From positions 1-5,944 of the forward strand of contig DASPZP010000450.1 in NCBI GenBank assembly GCA_035636195.1: 5,944 nucleotides of DNA. The letters are read 5' to 3'. Each line of letters begins with the position of its first letter. Within the stretch, counting starts at the first letter, position 1. The notes beneath the pieces are model-generated. The model was not told the origin of the DNA. It did not search any database and was given only the letters and a program-made list of their open reading frames with translations. The stretch comes from Anaeromyxobacter_A sp035636195. Its GTDB lineage: Bacteria; Myxococcota; Myxococcia; Myxococcales; Anaeromyxobacteraceae. This document shows, piece by piece, positions 1-5,486 of this stretch. Both the position numbers and the translations under genes were made by a program.

Positions 1-2603
1 CCCGCCGAGGGGGCGGCGCCATTCGCCTGCGCCGCCTGGAGGCGAGCCTCGATCTCCTCCTTCTCCCAGCGCACGGCCTGCAGCTCCGCCTCCAGGCTCG
101 CCGCCTCCGCCTCGGTCGTCTCCGCGGCCGCCCGCGCCCGCGCGAGCTCCCCGCGCAGCGCTTCGGCTTCGGCCACTGCCCCTTCGGAGGCTGCCGCCGC
201 GCCGGCCCCTTCGCCGGGCGGCGGCGCCGCCGGGACGACGGCCTCCGCCTGGGCCCGGACCAGCTCGGCGTCCGCCTGGGCCCGCACCGCCTCGAGCTCG
301 GCCCGGGCGCGCTCCGCCTCCGCGCGCGCCGCTTCACCCTCGGCGCGGCGTTCCGCGAGCTCGCCCTCGAGCCGCTCCACGCGATCGCGCAGCGTCTCCC
401 GCTCCTCCTCCACCTCGGCGATGCGCGCCGCCAGGGCCTCGCGCGCGCTGGAGAGCTCGCCCCGCAGGCGCGCTGCCGCCGCGCTCTCCTCGCCGCGGGC
501 GGCGCCGAGCGTGGCCGCCCGACGCTCGGCCTCCTCCGCCCGGACGGCCGCCTCTTCGACCTTCGAGCCGACCTCCTTCAGCCGCTCCGACAGCAGATCC
601 GCCTCGGCGTGGCCACGCAGGACGGACGCTTCGGCCGCCTCGGCCCGGCGGCGCAGCTCCGCCAGTTCCGGCGCGGACGCGGAGAGCCGCCCCCTCGTCT
701 CCTCCAGGGCCGTCTCGAGCTCGGTGGCGCGGGCGCGCTCTGCCTCCAGCCGGGCGGCCGCCTCCGCGAGCTCGCCCTCGACCGACTCCCGGCGCGCATC
801 GGCCGCGACCGCGCGCGCCTCGAGCGACGACGCCTCCTCCGCGTGCCCCTCCCCGCGCGAGCGCAGCGCCTCGACCTCGGCTGCGAGCCCATTCGCGCGG
901 ACCTCGAGCGCCCCGGCCCGCTCCTCGGCAGCGGCGCGCGCCGCGCGCTCCCCCTCGAGCTCGCCGCCGTGGAGCGTGAGCTCCTCGCGCGCCTGGACGA
1001 GCTCGCGCTCGTCGGCCTCGGCCCGCGCCTGCGCGGCGACGAGCGCCTCGTGCGCCGCGTCGAGGGCGGTCCGGGCCTCGGCGAGATCCTGTGCCAGCTC
1101 GGTCGCGCGGCCCTCGCCCCCCTCCGCTCGCGCCACCGCCTCGGCCTGCGACGAGCTCGCAGCAGCGAGCGCCTGGCGCAGCTCCGCCACCTCGCCACGC
1201 GCCTGCGCCACCTCGAACCCTGCTGCTTCGCCAGCCGCGCGAGCCTCGGCGGCTTCCACGCGCGCCGCCTCCCGCTCCTCGCGCGCCTCACCAGCCGCGA
1301 GCGTCGCGCGCTCCGCCTCCGCGAGCGCCTCGGCCGCCTCGGTCCGCGCCTCCACCACCGCCGCACGCGCGGCCTCGCCCTCGGCGCGGGCGGCCTCCCG
1401 CTCCTCCATCGCCGCGCGCGCGTCGCCGCGCGCGTCCTCCGCCGCGCGCTCGGCCTGGGCGCGCTCACCGGAGGCCTGGGCCAGGTCGGTCACGGTGCGC
1501 TCACGCTCGGCCGCCGCCTCGCGCAGGACCTCCTCCAGCTCGACCACCTGCGACTCGAGCCGCTGCACCGCGCCCTCGCTGGCGCGCAGCACGGCCTCGC
1601 GCGCCGAGAGCTGCGAGCGGAGCGTGGCCACCGCCTCGCCCCGCGCCGCGGCCTCTGCGCGCGCTCCGGCGACCGCCTCTCCCAGCTGCTGCCCCCGGAC
1701 GTGCTGCTCGGAGAGCGCCGCGGCGCCCGCCGCCAGCTCGCGCCGCGCGCCGTCGAGCTCGGCCCGCAGCGCCTCGAGCACCTCCTCCAGCGCCGCGATG
1801 CGCGCCTCTCGCTCCGCTGCTTCGGCGGCGAGGCGGCTGAGCTCCGCCTCGCGTGCGGCGAGCGTCCCGCCGCAGGCGGCGTGGGCGCGCGCCTCGCCGG
1901 CCATCGCGAGCGCGGCCTCCGCGAGCGGCGCGTGCGGCAGCGTGACGAGGACCATCCCGGAGAGACGCGTCGGCGAGGACCCGCACAGCGCGAGGTAATA
2001 CGCGGCCTCGGGTGCGCCGGAGAGCGCGCCGTCGACGCCCAGGTCGGGCGCCTCGTCGCCGTGGTGCTCCGGCGCGATGACCCACCCTACTGCCGCCGAC
2101 TGGGTCGCCATCTCCACCACGTCGAACTGGGCCGCCAGCGCGCCGGCGAAGCTCTCGTAGGACGGCACCTCGCTGCGCGGCGGCTCTCCGGCCAGCGCTG
2201 CCAGGCCGCGCGCGCCCGGGGCTGCGATGGCGGTGACGAGGTAGCCGCGGGGCGACAGCAGCTCGGCGAGCAGCTTCAGACGCTCCGGGTTGGCCGCCAG
2301 CGCAGCGCCATCGGCCACCAGCACGAGGTCGAAGGCGCGGTGCGGCAGGTCCTCGAGCGCGGCGGCGCGGAACTGCACGAAGGCGTGCGCGGAGAGCTCT
2401 GCCGCGCGCCCGAGCCCGAGGCCGTCGTCCTCCACCGACAGCACCGCCGCCGCGCCGCGCTCCGCCAGCGCGAGCGCCGAGGCGCCGTCGGTGAGGCGCG
2501 CCGCGCCGAGCTCCAGCACGCGGCGGCCGCTGAGGAGTGGCTCGAGGAAGCTGTAGCGGGAGAGCAGATCGGCCGCACCGTGCGGCGCGTAGAAGGAGCC
2601 CAT
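1..2603 (-). CDS. Large coiled-coil protein with a degenerate SAM-methyltransferase-like N-terminal domain (3' end beyond window)
   Basis: The frame is open from an ATG at 2603 to the left edge: 867 codons and no stop, so the C-terminus is missing. Residues 1-225 resemble a Rossmann methyltransferase fold. RRVLELGAARLTDG (about 27-40) sits where motif I would be, LSVEDD (55-60) ends strand 2, and FDLVLVADG (91-99) with LLSPRGYLVTAI (115-126) match motifs IV and V. The glycine-rich E/DxGxGxG loop is degenerate (ELGAARL), so catalysis is doubtful. From about residue 250 to 855 the protein is almost pure Ala/Glu/Arg/Leu heptad-like coiled coil (e.g. REAELSRLAAEAAEREARIA), with no proline until the end, where a Gly/Ala/Pro stretch (NGAAPSA) suggests a linker to a further domain. 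No signal peptide or membrane segment is visible. SD support is weak (GGGGG just before ATG). The function is unrecognised. By architecture it could be a scaffold or polarity protein, like myxobacterial pseudo-receiver/coiled-coil proteins. That is an inference. Confidence 0.85.
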   Translation of the reverse strand, partial: MGSFYAPHGAADLLSRYSFLEPLLSGRRVLELGAARLTDGASALALAERGAAAVLSVEDDGLGLGRAAELSAHAFVQFRAAALEDLPHRAFDLVLVADGAALAANPERLKLLAELLSPRGYLVTAIAAPGARGLAALAGEPPRSEVPSYESFAGALAAQFDVVEMATQSAAVGWVIAPEHHGDEAPDLGVDGALSGAPEAAYYLALCGSSPTRLSGMVLVTLPHAPLAEAALAMAGEARAHAACGGTLAAREAELSRLAAEAAEREARIAALEEVLEALRAELDGARRELAAGAAALSEQHVRGQQLGEAVAGARAEAAARGEAVATLRSQLSAREAVLRASEGAVQRLESQVVELEEVLREAAAERERTVTDLAQASGERAQAERAAEDARGDARAAMEEREAARAEGEAARAAVVEARTEAAEALAEAERATLAAGEAREEREAARVEAAEARAAGEAAGFEVAQARGEVAELRQALAAASSSQAEAVARAEGGEGRATELAQDLAEARTALDAAHEALVAAQARAEADERELVQAREELTLHGGELEGERAARAAAEERAGALEVRANGLAAEVEALRSRGEGHAEEASSLEARAVAADARRESVEGELAEAAARLEAERARATELETALEETRGRLSASAPELAELRRRAEAAEASVLRGHAEADLLSERLKEVGSKVEEAAVRAEEAERRAATLGAARGEESAAAARLRGELSSAREALAARIAEVEEERETLRDRVERLEGELAERRAEGEAARAEAERARAELEAVRAQADAELVRAQAEAVVPAAPPPGEGAGAAAASEGAVAEAEALRGELARARAAAETTEAEAASLEAELQAVRWEKEEIEARLQAAQANGAAPSA

Positions 2604-2610
2604 GCCCCCG

Positions 2611-2616
2611 ATGTTA
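2611..2616 (-). promoter_or_regulatory. Possible -10 element upstream of the coiled-coil gene
   Basis: The 51 bp between the second lipoprotein stop and the coiled-coil ATG contain TAACAT (4 of 6 matches to TATAAT, including the first two and last two bases) on the minus strand, ending 7 nt before the ATG. I see no convincing -35 hexamer 16-18 nt upstream. If it is used, the transcript would start at or next to the ATG (leaderless). The rest of the gap is GC-rich with no clear terminator. Read-through from the lipoprotein genes is an equally good explanation for expression. Confidence 0.2.
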
Positions 2617-2654
2617 CACCGGGTTGCAGGAACGTCGCGCTCGGCGGCCGGCCT

Positions 2655-2918
2655 CTACGGTGCGAGCGGCTCGCCCGTCGGGGAGCAGTGGCCGGCCGAG
2701 ATGTCGGTGCAGGTGTGGTCGATGATGCACTGGATCGTCGTCGACTTGCTCGTCCCCGAGTCGTTGCAGCCGAGGACGCAGGCGCCCACGTCGACGGCGG
2801 CGAGCTTGAGCTCGGTCCGGCACTGCTGGATCTTCTTGCAGTAGGCGTCGCAGTCCGGTCCGCACCCGGCGAGAGAGAGCGCGAGCAGGACCGCGGTGAG
2901 CACCCACAGCCGTGTCAC
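2655..2918 (-). CDS. Small Cys-rich lipoprotein (paralog 2)
   Basis: This 87-residue protein begins at a GTG that overlaps the stop of the upstream lipoprotein gene (GTGA). The N-terminus is a lipoprotein signal peptide: an Arg near the start, hydrophobic LWVLTAVLLALSL, then the lipobox LAGC with the lipidated Cys at residue 19. The mature protein (about 69 residues) starts CGPDCDAYCKKIQQC and carries nine cysteines including the lipidated one. The last eight could form four disulfides, as expected for a protein exported to the periplasm or outer membrane. It is a clear paralog of the gene just upstream: the same CGPDCD start, the same cysteine spacing apart from two loops, and matching segments GCN, QC-I-I-D/NC-V-V-D and GHC. 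Only a partial SD (GGGA, 7 nt before GTG) is visible, so coupling to the upstream gene is likely. I do not recognise a named family; the function is unknown. Confidence 0.8.
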   Translation of the reverse strand: MTRLWVLTAVLLALSLAGCGPDCDAYCKKIQQCRTELKLAAVDVGACVLGCNDSGTSKSTTIQCIIDHTCTDISAGHCSPTGEPLAP

Positions 2919-3190
2919 TGGACGATCCCGGGGAGGACGCTCGGGATCTGGCAGTGCCCGGGCCCGGCCGGCGGCGGCGTGATCTCGCTGCAACCCTTGT
3001 CCACCACGCAGTTGATGAAGGCTGCGTTGTCGCCGCCCACCTCGTTGCAACCCTGGATGCACTGCGCGCGATCGCCGGTGGTGGACACGGCCGGACAGCT
3101 CGTCCAGATGCCGCAGAACTTGTCGCAGTCCGGGCCGCAGGCGGCGAGCGGGGCGAGCAACGCCAGCGCGAGCGTGAGGCGCTTCAGCAT
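2915..3190 (-). CDS. Small Cys-rich lipoprotein (paralog 1)
   Basis: This 91-residue protein has an ATG start and a strong Shine-Dalgarno GAGGAG (3196-3201), 5 nt upstream. The signal peptide is MLKRLTLALALLAPLAAC: two basic residues, a hydrophobic core and the lipobox LAAC, with Cys18 as the lipidated residue. Mature residue +2 is Gly, which in the E. coli Lol rule would favour sorting to the outer membrane. The mature protein has nine cysteines in the pattern C-x3-C-x3-C-x5-C-x11-C-x3-C-x12-C-x5-C-x12-C, shared with the downstream paralog except in two loops. The compact Cys-rich layout suggests a disulfide-stabilised module of the small Cys-rich lipoprotein type often seen in myxobacteria. 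It appears to be the first gene of a two-gene unit with its own promoter. No enzymatic motif is visible and the function is unknown. Confidence 0.85.
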   Translation of the reverse strand: MLKRLTLALALLAPLAACGPDCDKFCGIWTSCPAVSTTGDRAQCIQGCNEVGGDNAAFINCVVDKGCSEITPPPAGPGHCQIPSVLPGIVQ

Positions 3191-3195
3191 GGGGG

Positions 3196-3201
3196 CTCCT
3201 C
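3196..3201 (-). promoter_or_regulatory. Shine-Dalgarno of the first Cys-rich lipoprotein gene
   Basis: GAGGAG lies 5 nt before the ATG at 3190. It is the strongest ribosome binding site in the window and fixes the start of this gene. Confidence 0.7.
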
Positions 3202-3213
3202 GTTCGGCGGCGG

Positions 3214-3242
3214 ACCGTATTCCCGGTGCCGACGTGCGTCAA
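3214..3242 (-). promoter_or_regulatory. Sigma70-like promoter driving the lipoprotein pair
   Basis: On the minus strand, TTGACG (3242-3237, 5 of 6 to consensus) is followed by a 17-nt spacer and TACGGT (3219-3214), which keeps the first two and last bases of TATAAT. The expected transcript start is near 3207, giving a short leader of about 17 nt that still includes the GAGGAG ribosome binding site. It lies in the 91-bp gap between the membrane protein gene and the first lipoprotein. The -35 is good, the -10 is mediocre, and the spacing is ideal. Confidence 0.5.
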
Positions 3243-3245
3243 GGT

Positions 3246-3269
3246 GTGCCGGCGCTGCCGCCGAGGCAC
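3246..3269 (-). terminator. Hairpin after the membrane-protein gene, terminator-like but without a U tract
   Basis: On the minus-strand RNA, GUGCC pairs with GGCAC around an inner GGCG-GCAG-CGCC stem, giving nine base pairs with a 2-nt bulge. It starts 12 nt after the TGA of the membrane protein gene and ends a few bases before the -35 of the lipoprotein promoter. No run of U follows, so it is not a classic intrinsic terminator. It could slow polymerase, protect the operon's 3' end, or be a by-product of GC-rich sequence. Confidence 0.3.
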
Positions 3270-3281
3270 CGCGCACCCACC

Positions 3282-4031
3282 TCAGCGCTTGACGCCGCCG
3301 TCCGGGGTAGCCGCAGTCGGATTCGCCGTCGAAGTCGAAGTCGAGGTGGGGTTCGACGTCGAGGTCGGGGAAGGGATCGGCATCGAGCTCCCCCCGAGCG
3401 CCCGCCCCGCCTGGTAGAGCTCGTCGATCATCGGCTCGACCCGCCGCAGCGCCTCGCCCGCGTCGCCGGCGTGGCGCGAGGAGGAGCCCGCGGTGAGGCG
3501 CAGCCGCTCGCGCACCTGCCGCAGGGACTCGGCCGTCTTGTCGAGGAGCTGGCGCGCCTCGAAGTAGCCCGACTCGGCCCGTAGCGCGCGCAGGTCCTCG
3601 CGCTGGGCGCCCGAGATCCCGGCCAGCTTGTCGGCGCGGCCGAGCCACCCCATCGCGCGCTCGACGAGCTCCGGCTTCTCGCTCGCGATGTCGTCCCGCG
3701 CCCACTTGGCGAGCAGATCGAAGAGCGCCTGATCCAGCGCGGCTCGATCCTCGAAGACCTGCTCCTCCTTCCACGAGAAGCCGGGCGGCGGCTTCAGGGG
3801 GGCGTACGCCGCGGCGAGGACCGGGTCGTCGGGCTTGAAGGCCTTGTAGCCCATCGGCGCGAGGATGCCCTTCTTCACCGAGAGCACGCCGTCCTCCAGC
3901 ACGAGCGTGTACTGGCGGGCGTTCCGCTCGGAGAGCAGGAACGCGACCACCGCCAGGAGCGCCAGCACCGCCAGCGTGAGGAGGAGGCTGCGGGCGCCGG
4001 CGCCGCGCTCGGCTCGTCGACCCGCGCTCAT
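3282..4031 (-). CDS. Single-pass membrane-anchored protein of unknown function with Ser/Thr/Pro tail
   Basis: The protein has 249 residues. The ATG overlaps the TGA of the hpt-like gene (ATGA, 4028-4031), so translation is probably coupled. That overlap is why I prefer this start over an upstream in-frame one inside hpt. A basic N-terminus (RR, R, R) precedes one hydrophobic helix (about residues 15-33, SLLLTLAVLALLAVVAFLL). This predicts N-in topology with about 215 residues in the periplasm. The region after the membrane (YTLVLEDGVLSVKKGILAPMGYKAF, about 41-65) looks like a small beta element; residues 95-215 are helical and charged. The C-terminal 30 residues are low complexity, with PTSTS-type repeats ending in DGGVKR. 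I recognise no catalytic motif. The position at the end of a nucleotide-salvage operon does not reveal a role. Confidence 0.82.
   Translation of the reverse strand: MSAGRRAERGAGARSLLLTLAVLALLAVVAFLLSERNARQYTLVLEDGVLSVKKGILAPMGYKAFKPDDPVLAAAYAPLKPPPGFSWKEEQVFEDRAALDQALFDLLAKWARDDIASEKPELVERAMGWLGRADKLAGISGAQREDLRALRAESGYFEARQLLDKTAESLRQVRERLRLTAGSSSRHAGDAGEALRRVEPMIDELYQAGRALGGSSMPIPSPTSTSNPTSTSTSTANPTAATPDGGVKR
3328..3369. repeat. Imperfect hexamer tandem repeat (GTCGAR) encoding the Ser/Thr tail
   Basis: Seven consecutive 6-base units on the plus strand read gtcgaa, gtcgaa, gtcgag, gtgggg, ttcgac, gtcgag, gtcggg. On the coding (minus) strand they give the alternating Thr-Ser/Asn-Pro tail of the membrane protein. 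The unit is a multiple of three, so gain or loss of a copy keeps the reading frame. Confidence 0.6.
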
Positions 4032-4561
4032 GACCGCCGCACGACGCCGACGAAGGGCAGGTTGCGGAAGCGCCCGTCCCAGTCGAGCCCGAAGCCCACG
4101 ACGAACTCGTCCGGGATGGTGAAGCCCTTGTAATCGATGGGGACCTGCACCTTCGCCCGGGCAGGCTTCTCGAGGAGCGCGCACACCTTCACGCTCGCCG
4201 GGTGGCGGGTGCCGAGGTTCTCGAGCAGGTACTGCATGGTGAGGCCGGTATCGACGATGTCCTCCACGAGCAGGATGTGCTCGCCGTCGATGGGCCGCGA
4301 CAGGTCGTTCGTGATGCGCACGACGCCGCTCGTCTTCGTGCCCTGGTACGAGCTCGTGCCGATGAAGTCCATCTTGAGCGGCAGGTCGATGGCGCGCGCC
4401 AGGTCGGCCATGAACATGAAGCTGCCCTTCAGGACGCCCACCAGCTTGAGCGGCTTGCCCTGGTAGTCGCGCGCGATGTCCGACCCCAGCTCGGCGATGC
4501 GCGCCTGGAGCTTCTCCTCGGAGAGGAGGACCTCGATCTTCTCGCCTTCCAACCTGGACAT
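4028..4561 (-). CDS. hpt: Hypoxanthine phosphoribosyltransferase
   Basis: This cytosolic purine-salvage enzyme converts hypoxanthine or guanine plus PRPP to IMP or GMP and pyrophosphate. The 177 residues match the family's usual length (about 178). Family landmarks are in order: VGVLKGSFMFMADL (41-54), with the LKG loop that binds pyrophosphate; SSYQGTKTSG (70-79), the flexible active-site loop; the PRPP-binding signature ILLVEDIVDTG (96-106); LLEKPARAKV (129-138), with the lysine that contacts the purine; and the C-terminal DEFVVGFGLDWDGRFRNLPFVG (151-172), with the metal-binding aspartate region. The start is ATG at 4561 because GAGG (4571-4574) sits 9 nt upstream and overlaps the upp-like stop TGA. 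An in-frame GTG at 4576 has no SD. The gene follows the UPRT-like gene by 11 bp and overlaps the next gene by 4 bp, so it is operonic. Confidence 0.96.
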   Translation of the reverse strand: MSRLEGEKIEVLLSEEKLQARIAELGSDIARDYQGKPLKLVGVLKGSFMFMADLARAIDLPLKMDFIGTSSYQGTKTSGVVRITNDLSRPIDGEHILLVEDIVDTGLTMQYLLENLGTRHPASVKVCALLEKPARAKVQVPIDYKGFTIPDEFVVGFGLDWDGRFRNLPFVGVVRRS

Positions 4562-4570
4562 GCGGCGCGG

Positions 4571-4574
4571 CCTC
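4571..4574 (-). promoter_or_regulatory. Shine-Dalgarno of hpt overlapping the upstream stop codon
   Basis: GAGG is placed 9 nt before the ATG at 4561. It shares its first two bases with the TGA stop of the UPRT-like gene, so a terminating ribosome covers it. This arrangement favours translational coupling and decides the hpt start. Confidence 0.6.
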
Positions 4575-5388
4575 ACACGTAAGCGTTGTTCATGATCTCG
4601 CCGAAGCCGCCGCCGCCCGGCACGATGTACTGGTGATCGGTGAGCCCCTTCTCCTCGGCCCAGCGGGTGCCCGGGATGGTCGCCATCACGTCGGCCGGCG
4701 AGAGCCCGCGGTCGAGTCGCACCGCATACACCACGACGTCCGGGTGATCCGAGGTCATCCGGCGCAGGTACTCCGGCGTGACGATGAGGTGGACATTGAT
4801 GATGCGGCGCGGATTGCCCGGCACCTTCTTCTTGTAGGTGCCGATGGCCTCGGACAGCGAGGAGCCGGTCGCGCCCATGGGGTCGGGGAAGAGCAGGTAG
4901 GCGTTCTCGACGTCGCCGCCGATCTTCATGCCGCCGATACCGGCCCCCACCACCTCCTCGTTCTCGCCGAGCATGCGGCTCATGATGATGTGGTCCTGGC
5001 GCACGCCGCGCGGGTCGAGGGCCACGTTCAGGAGGTCGTACACGGTCTGCGACGGGATGGCGCCGGCGCGGGCGATGTTCACCGTCACCGCCCGGACCGA
5101 TCGATCGAGCACCTCGCCGTGGAAGACCCCGGCCGGCGTCACGTCGATCATGCGGGTGGGGACGTCGCGCATGACCCGCGGGAACTCCGCGTTCATCACG
5201 TCCTCGAGCAGCCGCCCGTAGATGTCCATCACCAGCCGGTTGATGGCGGGCTGGATGGTCTCCTTGGCGCAGAGCTGGGCGAGCTGCGAGAGGAGGTACG
5301 GGTTCGAGAGGATGTGGACGTTCGGGCCGTAGCGGTGCTCGAGCTCAGAGTGCCGGAACGGGATCTTCTCGTAGAGGCGGTCTTTCAC
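4573..5388 (-). CDS. upp: Uracil phosphoribosyltransferase family protein
   Basis: Likely pyrimidine salvage: uracil plus PRPP to UMP plus pyrophosphate. UPRT hallmarks are visible (numbering from the GTG): NIARAGAIPSQTVYDLL (104-120), matching the ILRAG segment; the PRPP signature DPMGATGSS (169-177, usual form DPMLATGGS); HPDVVVYAVRLDRGLS (215-230), matching the HPDV-ld-gLN stretch; and YIVPG (254-258). It is longer than the usual ~208 residues, at 271, with about 60 extra N-terminal residues and an insertion near 231-250. The terminal loop reads GGGGFGEIMNN where typical enzymes have GLGDAGDRIFG, so a conserved Asp is lost. Start choice: GTG at 5388 has AGGA 8 nt upstream; ATG at 5397 is in frame but has AGG with no spacing. 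The two differ by three residues. It is first in an operon with hpt. The symbol is by family; the exact substrate is not certain. Confidence 0.88.
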   Translation of the reverse strand: MKDRLYEKIPFRHSELEHRYGPNVHILSNPYLLSQLAQLCAKETIQPAINRLVMDIYGRLLEDVMNAEFPRVMRDVPTRMIDVTPAGVFHGEVLDRSVRAVTVNIARAGAIPSQTVYDLLNVALDPRGVRQDHIIMSRMLGENEEVVGAGIGGMKIGGDVENAYLLFPDPMGATGSSLSEAIGTYKKKVPGNPRRIINVHLIVTPEYLRRMTSDHPDVVVYAVRLDRGLSPADVMATIPGTRWAEEKGLTDHQYIVPGGGGFGEIMNNAYV

Positions 5389-5486
5389 GGCGCGCATCCT
5401 GCCAGCGGGGCCGGGCGGTCGCAAGGCGCGCGGCCGGGCCCGATGGCGCTTGTCTCGCTGCGGTGCGCCGCATAGATGTTTCGGCC
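5389..5486. promoter_or_regulatory. Divergent intergenic region between the UPRT-like and M32 genes
   Basis: About 98 bp must hold the control signals of both divergent genes. On the minus side I see AGGA (5397-5400) as the ribosome binding site for the GTG at 5388, but no clear promoter. On the plus side a weak TTGTCT (5450-5455), a 17-nt spacer and TAGATG (5473-5478) lie just ahead of the M32 start. This is the only AT-richer patch, and it would put transcription within a few bases of the ATG. The rest is GC-rich with no assignable signal. Confidence 0.3.

Noticed and set aside
1..1800. DNA-level tandem repeat array suggested by recurring gcctcg/gcgcgc patterns
   Set aside because: No fixed period is visible. 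The recurrence is explained by Ala-Glu-Arg coiled-coil codons in a GC-biased genome.
609..3584. A 991-codon open frame on the plus strand, and a 525-codon one at 421-1998
   Set aside because: Both run antisense to the coiled-coil gene; the longer also spans the lipoproteins and part of the membrane protein. Their products are Arg/Ala/Leu-rich or Ser/Ala/Arg-rich low complexity, as expected when GC-rich third codon positions remove stops from other frames.
3184..3774. A 196-codon minus-strand frame overlapping the membrane protein in another register
   Set aside because: Low-complexity Gly/Arg/Ala translation; the membrane protein frame has a clear transmembrane helix and operon overlap instead.
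4562..4576. Alternative GTG start for hpt overlapping the upstream stop (GTGA)
   Set aside because: No SD precedes it and the extra MRPRR is not part of the family. The ATG at 4561 has GAGG at 9 nt spacing.
4633..5475. A 280-codon plus-strand frame opposite the UPRT-like gene
   Set aside because: His/Asp/Val/Arg-rich translation with no recognisable motif, exactly antisense to a well-supported conserved enzyme.
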